From: Chromatiaceae bacterium
Lineage (GTDB): Bacteria > Pseudomonadota > Gammaproteobacteria > Chromatiales > Chromatiaceae
Length of the DNA stretch: 11,467 nucleotides
NCBI GenBank assembly: GCA_024235315.1
Contig: JACKMP010000020.1
Coordinates: 1-11,467 of the forward strand
Reading direction: 5' to 3'
The position numbers were made by a program, and so were the translations under genes. This document shows positions 6,367 through 11,467 of the stretch, one piece after another. How positions within the stretch are numbered: the stretch's first letter is position 1; each line of letters starts with the position of its first letter. The notes beneath the pieces were generated by a model. That model was not told the origin of the DNA. It searched no databases and was given only the letters and a program-made list of their open reading frames with translations.

Positions 6367-7620
6367 TCACTTCAGCGGCAACAGGCCGATCAGGCGCGCC
6401 AGCGCACCCCGATTCTGCCTGACCACGCGGCGCCCGTTCTCACCGGCCTCGGCACGCGCGCTGGCATCGCGGAACCAGGCGATCACCTGCTGGGCCAGCT
6501 CGACCTCGTCTCCGACCCGCCGGGCCGCGCCCTCAGCCACCAGCAGTTCGCTGATGGCGGCAAAATTGAACACATGGGGACCGAAGCACACCGCGACACC
6601 CTGCGCCGCAGCCTCCAGCATGTTGTGCCCGCCGGTCGGTACCAGACTGCCACCGATGAAGGCCACGTCGGCGGAACCGATCACCACGGGCAACTCGCCC
6701 ATCGTGTCACCCAGATACACCTGGGTCTGCGTACCATAGCTGCCGTGCCTGGAACGGCGCGCCAATTTCAGGTGTTCGCGTTTGCACAGGCCCGCCACGC
6801 GCTCGAATCGCTCCGGGTGGCGCGGGACCAGGATCAACAGTGCGTTGGGAAAGCTGGAAAGCACCTGGTGATGTGCCTGCAGCACCAATTCGTCTTCGCC
6901 CTCGTGGGTGCTGCCGGCCACCCACACCGGACGCCCGCCCCATTCACGCCGCAGCACCTCGACCTGCTCCTCCAGGCTCGCCGGGATACGGATATCGAAT
7001 TTGATGCTACCGGTGACAAAGACACGATCAGCGGCGACGCCCAACGCGCGAAACCGCGCCGCGTCCGCCTCGGTCTGTGCCGCGATGCAGTCGATGTGGG
7101 AAAAGGTATCGCGCGTGAAGCGACCGAGGCGCGCGTAGCGCTGTGCCGACCGGGCCGACAGCCGGGCATTCGCCAGCAGGGTGTAGACCCCGTGCCGGCG
7201 ACAGCAGTGCAACAGGTTCGGCCAGATCTCAGTCTCGACCATCAGCAGCACACGTGGGCGCACGCGGCGGATGAAGCCGGTCAGCGCCAGCGGCAGGTCA
7301 TACGGAAAATAGACATGGAACACCTGCTCGCCGAGCTGTTCCACGACCCGCGCCGAGCCTGTTGGCGTGGTCGTGGTGACGGTGATCGGCAGGCCGGGGT
7401 TGTCGGCCAGCAACTGGCGGATCAACGGCAGCACGGCCTGAACCTCGCCCACCGACACCGCGTGTATCCACAGCCCCCCCCAGGCACCCGGTGGCGTGAA
7501 CAAGCCCAGTCGCTCGAGCCAGCGTTCACGGTACGCAGGTGCCTTGATACTGCGCCACAACAGGCGTAACAGCACCAGGGGGAACACCAGATACAGCAGG
7601 AGGGTATAAAGGGCACGCAT
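6367..7620 (-). CDS. waaA: 3-deoxy-D-manno-octulosonic acid (Kdo) transferase WaaA
   Basis: 417 aa, normal for WaaA/KdtA. It is a GT-B enzyme on the cytoplasmic face of the inner membrane that adds Kdo from CMP-Kdo to lipid IVA. A hydrophobic N-terminal anchor (about residues 3-22) precedes the GT30 domain. Family signatures include WIHAVSVGEV (51-60) with the catalytic base Glu59, TTTTPTGS (82-89), ETEIWPN (129-135), GSTHEGE (236-242), PRHPERF (266-272) and GGSLVPTGGHNMLEAA (323-338). Whether it adds one or two Kdo residues cannot be read. The start at 7620 has only a weak GGGA upstream. It is head-to-head with the lpxL-type gene and tail-to-tail with the rhodanese. Also known as kdtA. Confidence 0.97.
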   Translation of the reverse strand: MRALYTLLLYLVFPLVLLRLLWRSIKAPAYRERWLERLGLFTPPGAWGGLWIHAVSVGEVQAVLPLIRQLLADNPGLPITVTTTTPTGSARVVEQLGEQVFHVYFPYDLPLALTGFIRRVRPRVLLMVETEIWPNLLHCCRRHGVYTLLANARLSARSAQRYARLGRFTRDTFSHIDCIAAQTEADAARFRALGVAADRVFVTGSIKFDIRIPASLEEQVEVLRREWGGRPVWVAGSTHEGEDELVLQAHHQVLSSFPNALLILVPRHPERFERVAGLCKREHLKLARRSRHGSYGTQTQVYLGDTMGELPVVIGSADVAFIGGSLVPTGGHNMLEAAAQGVAVCFGPHVFNFAAISELLVAEGAARRVGDEVELAQQVIAWFRDASARAEAGENGRRVVRQNRGALARLIGLLPLK

Positions 7621-7673
7621 GTCCCGCGGATGCTAGCACAGCGTCTGACGCCGACAGGCCACGGTCACCGGCG

Positions 7674-7702
7674 TAGCCAAGCGCTGGTCGTTTGCCTAGA
7701 AT
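7674..7702 (+). promoter_or_regulatory. Candidate sigma-70 promoter of the lpxL-type gene
   Basis: TAGCCA (7674-7679, 4 of 6 to TTGACA), a 17-base spacer, then TAGAAT (7697-7702, 5 of 6 to TATAAT). Transcription would begin about 7 bases later, at or next to the ATG at 7711, so the mRNA would have almost no leader. No ribosome site precedes that ATG, which is consistent. Consensus evidence only. Confidence 0.45.
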
Positions 7703-7710
7703 CGGCGCGC

Positions 7711-8622
7711 ATGTCCCGCCGCGCCGCGCCCGCATCGTTCTGGCATCCCCGCTTCTGGCCAACCTGGATTGGCATTGCCCTGTTGCGCCTGTGTGCCCTC
7801 CTGCCTTATCGACCGATGATGGCGGTGGGACGCGTGGTCGGCCGTATCGGCATGGCGTTCGCCGGACGCCGCCGCCACTTCGTCGCCACCAACCTGCACC
7901 TGTGCTTTCCTGAACTCGACGAGGCCGCGCGGCAGGCGCTGGCTCGCCGCCATTTTGAGGCCGTCGGCATGGCCTTCATGGACTTCGCGATCGCCTGGTG
8001 GTGGCCTGACGAGCGCATCTACCCGCTGGTCGTGATCGACGGTCAGGAGCACATCGAGACGGCGATGGCACGCGGCAGGGGTGCGATCTTTCTGACCGCG
8101 CATTTCACCTCGATCGAGATCAGTGGACGCCTGCTGGTCAAACTGTGTCCGGCATTGCCGATGTACCGCCCGAACGCAAACCCGCTGCTGGAAAAAATCA
8201 TGGTGGAGAATCGCGAACGCCACGTCGAGCGCACCATCCCGCGCAGCGATGTGCGCCTGATGGTGCGCGCCCTCAAGGACGGCAAGGGCGTGTGGTTCGC
8301 GCCGGACCAGAACTTCGGCGGCAAGGGCTGCGTGTTTGCCCCGTTCTTCGGCATCGCCGCGTCGAGCAACCCCTCGCTGAGCCGCTTTGCCGAGATGACC
8401 GGTGCGGCCGTCGTGCCGTTCATCGTGTTTCGCCGCCCCGAGGGGGGTTATCACATGATCGTCGAACCGGCACTGGATCCATTTCCGAGTGGCGACAGCA
8501 CCGCCGATATCACGACATACAACGAGATCACCGAGCGTTGGGTGCGCCATGCACCGGCGCAGTACAACTGGCTGCACCGGCGGTTCAAGAAGCGGCCGCC
8601 AGGCGAGCCGCCGCTGTATTAG
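7711..8622 (+). CDS. Lipid A biosynthesis lauroyl/late acyltransferase (LpxL/HtrB family)
   Basis: 303 aa from the ATG at 7711, close to the 306 of E. coli LpxL. An in-frame ATG at 7630 would add 27 residues without family features and would run back into the divergent promoter region. The N-terminus has a single membrane anchor (about 17-40). The catalytic HX4(D/E) motif is H131-FTSI-E136 in FLTAHFTSIE, at nearly the same place as H132/E137 of LpxL. Other conserved parts are GKGVWFAPDQNFG (191-203) and PAQYNWLHRRFKKRP (282-296). These enzymes transfer a secondary acyl chain from acyl-ACP to Kdo2-lipid IVA at the inner membrane, and waaA next door makes that substrate. LpxL, LpxM or LpxP type cannot be separated safely. 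Confidence 0.93.
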   Translation: MSRRAAPASFWHPRFWPTWIGIALLRLCALLPYRPMMAVGRVVGRIGMAFAGRRRHFVATNLHLCFPELDEAARQALARRHFEAVGMAFMDFAIAWWWPDERIYPLVVIDGQEHIETAMARGRGAIFLTAHFTSIEISGRLLVKLCPALPMYRPNANPLLEKIMVENRERHVERTIPRSDVRLMVRALKDGKGVWFAPDQNFGGKGCVFAPFFGIAASSNPSLSRFAEMTGAAVVPFIVFRRPEGGYHMIVEPALDPFPSGDSTADITTYNEITERWVRHAPAQYNWLHRRFKKRPPGEPPLY

Positions 8623-8660
8623 GTGGCGGCCGGTCGCCCCGTCTGCGGAAACCATGGTCA

Positions 8661-8686
8661 ATTGCCACGTGGAATCATCTGGCAAT
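8661..8686. promoter_or_regulatory. Inverted repeat upstream of yjdM (possible operator)
   Basis: A perfect 7-bp inverted repeat, ATTGCCA (8661-8667) and TGGCAAT (8680-8686), separated by 12 bases, ends 21 bases before the yjdM start and just ahead of its ribosome site. The left arm contains TTGCCA, 5 of 6 to a -35 hexamer, but no good -10 follows at 16-18 bases. The centre spacing of about 19 bp suits a dimeric repressor; it could also be an mRNA hairpin. Confidence 0.4.
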
Positions 8687-8707
8687 CAACAAGAGAAGGT
8701 TTTAGCT

Positions 8708-9049
8708 ATGAGTGATTTTCCGCCGTGCCCAAAGTGCAATTCGGAATATGTGTACGAAGATGGGGCAATGCTGGCGTGTCCCGAGTGCGGTCACGAATGG
8801 GTTGCGGGCGCCGACGAAGTCGTGCCAGAAAATGAACCGTCAGTAAAAGATGCCAATGGCACGGTTCTCAGCGATGGCGATGCAGTTGTTGTGATCAAGG
8901 ATCTCAAGATCAAGGGCTCGTCCTCCGTTGTGAAGGTGGGAACGAAGGTCAGGAACATCCGCCTGGTGGAAGGAGATCACAACATCGACTGCAAGATCGA
9001 AGGCATTGGTGCGATGCAACTCAAGTCCGAGTTTGTCAGAAAAGCATAA
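8708..9049 (+). CDS. yjdM: Zinc-ribbon protein YjdM (PhnA family)
   Basis: 113 aa, matching E. coli YjdM (formerly PhnA) along its whole length as I recall that sequence. The N-terminal zinc ribbon has C7-x-x-C10 (CPKC) and C24-x-x-C27 (CPEC). The C-terminal domain carries the family block VKDANGTVLSDGD, then DLKIKGSSSVVKVGTKVRNI, RLVEGDHNIDCKIEG and LKSEFVRK. Despite the old name, the protein is not needed for phosphonate breakdown, and its role is undefined. The ATG at 8708 has AGAAGG 8 nt upstream; the frame is open further 5' but only as a shadow of the acyltransferase. It marks the start of a strip with lower GC. Confidence 0.96.
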   Translation: MSDFPPCPKCNSEYVYEDGAMLACPECGHEWVAGADEVVPENEPSVKDANGTVLSDGDAVVVIKDLKIKGSSSVVKVGTKVRNIRLVEGDHNIDCKIEGIGAMQLKSEFVRKA

Positions 9050-9114
9050 GCAGCGCCGGACCCAGTGTGTTGGAAGTGGAAAATGCCTGACTGCACCATC
9101 AACATGGACAGAAG

Positions 9115-9651
9115 ATGAGCGTCCGTATCCGGCTTGCGACAAGTCTGGATCGTGACGATATCCGCGACGTTCACCTCAGCGCTTTTCCCGAATGCGAGAG
9201 CCAGCTTGTCGCAGAGCTCGCGGCCAATCTGCTGAACGAAGACACTGATCCTGAAACGATCACCTTGGTCGCTGAAGCAGGCGGCCAAGTGGTCGGCCAC
9301 ATCGCCTTCAGCCCGGTAACGGCTGATTCCAGAAATCGCTGGCTGGGCTACATCCTGGGGCCACTTGGCGTGAAGCCTGAGCACCATAAGGCGGGCATCG
9401 GCTCGAAGCTCGTGAAAAGCGGCATCGGGCAGCTGTCGGAAAAAGGGGTCAATGTCGTTTTCGTGTATGGCGACCCCGAGTTTTACCGGCGATTCGGGTT
9501 CAGCGTGGAAGCGGCGACCAGGTTTCTGCCGCCCTACGAGCTGAAATATCCTTTCGGCTGGCAGGCCATGACGCTACACGAGAGCGGCACGAATGAACGA
9601 GCTGTCCAGCTATCGTGTGCGGCATCGTTGCGCAATCCGGCATTGTGGTAG
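9115..9651 (+). CDS. GNAT family N-acetyltransferase (YhbS-like)
   Basis: 178 aa, a single GNAT domain. VRIRLATSLDRDDIRDVHLSAF opens it; VVGHIAFSPV (59-68) is the beta-4 strand; LGPLGVKPEHHKAGIGSKLV (81-100) is motif A, with HKAGIG as the acetyl-CoA pyrophosphate-binding (Q/R)xxGx(G/A) variant; VFVYGDPEFYRRFGF (115-129) is the beta-5/alpha-4 segment common in YhbS-type members. It should transfer acetyl from acetyl-CoA to a small molecule or amine, substrate unknown. The ATG at 9115 has only a weak purine run (ACAGAAG) upstream. It lies 65 bases after yjdM on the same strand and may be co-transcribed. Confidence 0.9.
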   Translation: MSVRIRLATSLDRDDIRDVHLSAFPECESQLVAELAANLLNEDTDPETITLVAEAGGQVVGHIAFSPVTADSRNRWLGYILGPLGVKPEHHKAGIGSKLVKSGIGQLSEKGVNVVFVYGDPEFYRRFGFSVEAATRFLPPYELKYPFGWQAMTLHESGTNERAVQLSCAASLRNPALW

Positions 9652-9686
9652 CGGCGTTGCCAACAAAGCGTGGTCGGGTTACCCGC

Positions 9687-10751
9687 ATGGCGGGCAATAT
9701 CGGATTGCTGTTCGCCTCTATAGCAACAGGTCTCGTCATTGCCGAAGTCGGAGCCCGTTATATTGGCCCCGACAAACCCGCAAGATACCTGATGTTCAGT
9801 GGAGAAACGTTCCATCTGGATCAAAACGGTGCAGTGCGATACGTTCCGAACAAAACCATTAGAACGGTCGCGGTGTACAACAATGCTGTCGAATACGATG
9901 TTACGTTCCATACGAATAACCTTGGGCTGATCGACGACAAGGATTACCTTTACGAGAACGACCGAAACAAATCGTACTACGCATTCGTAGGCGACTCATT
10001 CACTGCGGGCTATCACGGAGGAAAGCCATGGATACCCACGTTGCGCGGGGCCCTGAACAGCAATGACGCTGAAGTCTATAACCTGGGCGTAAGCGGCACG
10101 GGCGTAGAGCATTTTTTCAGACTCCTCGAAAGCACAGAGGAGCAAATCAGGATAAGCCATATTGTGATATTGGCGATCTCCGACGATTTTCACAGAGAGT
10201 CTTGGTACCCATATGCGAATGGCTCAGAGATCCGTTTCTGCAATGACAACATTCAACGATCGGAGTGCAGCAAGCGCCGTCCCATCGCCACGATCATTTC
10301 TTCGACATCCTCGAATGAAGAGATATTGAAGGCAGCGAATGACATGAAGGTGGTTGACGTGCCACACAGCACGAGAGAATCATTCCCTGGAAAATCCCAG
10401 CTGCTTGCACTCATTACCCGGACGCTCAGCGATATCAGGCGAAAGGATGGCGACAAGGACATCTCTTCGTCCTTGAGGGCATTGATTCGCATCCGGGAAG
10501 CCTTTGCGCATGCAGAGATACACCTCATACACCTCCCGGAAAAACAGGAGGTGGCAAGGGGAGCGTATTCGCTATCGAACCTGGGGGACAGTGTGCGAGA
10601 AATCGGCATGGATTACTTTCCAGCACTGAAGGAATGCGGATGGTCGGAAAGCATGTTTCATGTCAACGACAGTCACCCGAACGCATCCGGCTATGCAAAC
10701 ATGGCAAAGTGCGTTTCAGGTTATTTGTTTGGCCGCAAGGACAATGCATGA
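9687..10751 (+). CDS. Membrane-anchored SGNH/GDSL-like hydrolase family protein
   Basis: 354 aa from the ATG at 9687. None of the possible starts has a clear ribosome site: a TTG at 9657 would add a basic PTKRGRVTR segment, and a GTG at 9615 would overlap the acetyltransferase gene. Residues 1-27 form a hydrophobic signal anchor ending in EVGARYIGP, as in many surface-glycan SGNH proteins. Block I is YAFVGDSFTAGY (98-109) with nucleophile Ser104; block II is NLGVSGTG (132-139); block V is VNDSHPNASGYANMA (326-340) with Asp328 and His330. A block III asparagine is not obvious. Such proteins typically deacylate or acylate polysaccharides or lipids on the periplasmic side, but the substrate here is unknown. 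Codon and base use is AT-richer than its neighbours (45% GC in 10201-10260), suggesting transfer. Confidence 0.75.
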   Translation: MAGNIGLLFASIATGLVIAEVGARYIGPDKPARYLMFSGETFHLDQNGAVRYVPNKTIRTVAVYNNAVEYDVTFHTNNLGLIDDKDYLYENDRNKSYYAFVGDSFTAGYHGGKPWIPTLRGALNSNDAEVYNLGVSGTGVEHFFRLLESTEEQIRISHIVILAISDDFHRESWYPYANGSEIRFCNDNIQRSECSKRRPIATIISSTSSNEEILKAANDMKVVDVPHSTRESFPGKSQLLALITRTLSDIRRKDGDKDISSSLRALIRIREAFAHAEIHLIHLPEKQEVARGAYSLSNLGDSVREIGMDYFPALKECGWSESMFHVNDSHPNASGYANMAKCVSGYLFGRKDNA

Positions 10752-10861
10752 CCATCCTGGATGCAGATCAAGGACCAATGCTGTCGATGGGCAACATTCG
10801 TCCGTGATCGCCTCGCATTTCCCGAACACTTGATCCGCAGGACGCCTCTCCAGGCCGGACC

Positions 10862-11467
10862 TCAAGCCATCACCGTCGACATGACCTCGAGCACTGCATC
10901 CGCCATCTGGTCGATATGCGGCGATTCCAGAGTCGGATGCACCAGCAGGGCGATACTGGTTTCGCCAAGTGACTGCGCGACAGGCAGGCGTTCGCTCGGC
11001 CCAAAGCCGGCACCCTTGAAGGCCTCTTCGAGGTAGATCTCGCTACACGAGCCCAGATTGCAGGGCACACCGCGTCCCTGCAGCGCGGCGACGATGTCAT
11101 TGCGCGTGCTGCCCGCGCGCAGACGTTCCGGCCTGACGAACACATAGAAACGGTAGAATGCGTGGCGGATCGACGCGGACGGCATCGGGATGCGCAGCGC
11201 GAGGCAGGACGACAGGCGCTCGTGAAAGCGCATGGCATTGCGCAGGCGCGCGGCATGCCAGGCCTCGAGCTTGCGCAGCTGCACGCGACCGATCGCCGCC
11301 TGTACCCCGGCCATGCGCCAGTTGCTGCCGAGCGAGCGATGCACCCAGGGCACCCCCGGCGTACTGTCCCGGGCCGCCGCCTGGACCGCATCGAAGTCCT
11401 TGCCATGGTCCTTGAACGACCATGCACGTTTCCATACGCCGTCATCCCTGCACAGCAGCATGCCGCC
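10862..11467 (-). CDS. DegT/DnrJ/EryC1/StrS sugar aminotransferase, C-terminal part (runs off the right edge)
   Basis: The frame is open to the end of the window, so only the last 201 codons are present; the ATG seen at 11461 is internal. The fragment begins GGMLLCRDD, the segment that in this family comes shortly after the PLP-binding lysine, so that lysine lies just outside. RAWSFKDHGKDFDAV, then LGSNWRMAGVQAAIGRVQLRKLEAW, then a C-terminal half with FYVFVRPERL and GVPCNLGSC, are typical of PLP-dependent keto-sugar aminotransferases. These make amino sugars for O-antigen, capsule or glycosylated surface proteins. The exact sugar cannot be told. It converges on the SGNH gene, with 110 bases between stops, and is GC-rich (72% in 11281-11340), unlike that neighbour. 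Confidence 0.88.
   Translation of the reverse strand, partial: GGMLLCRDDGVWKRAWSFKDHGKDFDAVQAAARDSTPGVPWVHRSLGSNWRMAGVQAAIGRVQLRKLEAWHAARLRNAMRFHERLSSCLALRIPMPSASIRHAFYRFYVFVRPERLRAGSTRNDIVAALQGRGVPCNLGSCSEIYLEEAFKGAGFGPSERLPVAQSLGETSIALLVHPTLESPHIDQMADAVLEVMSTVMA

Noticed and set aside
6574..7569. 331-codon open frame antisense to waaA
   Set aside because: WaaA signatures on the minus strand are unambiguous; the plus-strand frame is a compositional shadow.
7696..8685. 329-codon open frame antisense to the acyltransferase gene
   Set aside because: The plus-strand frame holds the HX4E motif and family blocks; the antisense frame has none.
8708..9049. Phosphonate-utilisation (phn) operon
   Set aside because: The gene is the YjdM/PhnA zinc-ribbon protein. 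No C-P lyase, phosphonate transporter or phosphonoacetate hydrolase gene is near.
10752..10861. Terminator between the convergent SGNH and aminotransferase genes
   Set aside because: I could not find a convincing stem followed by a T run on either strand.

Overview
The window looks like chromosomal DNA from a GC-rich gammaproteobacterium. Supporting signs are an Aer-type chemoreceptor with a sigma-28-like promoter, a ThiC under a TPP riboswitch, the lipopolysaccharide enzymes WaaA and an LpxL/HtrB-type acyltransferase, and a pcm-like/rhodanese pair. A Chromatiales-like sulfur or marine lineage would fit, but that is only an impression from gene content and composition. I see no tRNA, rRNA, CRISPR array, insertion sequence or phage gene.

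Left part (1-2932): a small TerB-like gene points left. Divergent from it is an Aer-like PAS/methyl-accepting receptor with a good match to a flagellar sigma-28 promoter. A stand-alone PilZ (c-di-GMP receptor) gene follows, then a tail-to-tail YdcH-like DUF465 gene. This block concerns motility, redox sensing and second-messenger signalling.

Middle (2933-6360): thiC lies on the minus strand behind a complete TPP aptamer (4983-5060). After about 300 bases without a gene comes a plus-strand two-gene unit: a divergent isoaspartyl-methyltransferase-like protein lacking the canonical catalytic Thr-Ile-Ser-Gln-Pro loop, and a single-domain rhodanese.

LPS block (6367-8622): waaA (Kdo transferase, minus) ends 6 bp from the rhodanese. 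Head-to-head with it is an lpxL/htrB-type late acyltransferase, whose best promoter candidate would give a leaderless mRNA. Both enzymes act on the Kdo2-lipid A core at the inner membrane.

Right part (8623-11467): yjdM (phnA) zinc-ribbon protein, a GNAT acetyltransferase and a membrane-anchored SGNH/GDSL-like hydrolase form a strip that is locally much poorer in GC (about 43-45% in 60-base samples, against about 72% in flanking samples), suggesting acquired DNA. At the right edge is the C-terminal part of a DegT/DnrJ/EryC1/StrS sugar aminotransferase, GC-rich again, which hints that a surface-polysaccharide cluster continues beyond the window.

I found no clearly new multi-gene system. The best leads are the catalytically altered Pcm-like protein paired with a rhodanese, the sigma-28 promoter linking the receptor to flagellar expression, the possibly leaderless lpxL, and the low-GC islet with the SGNH protein.
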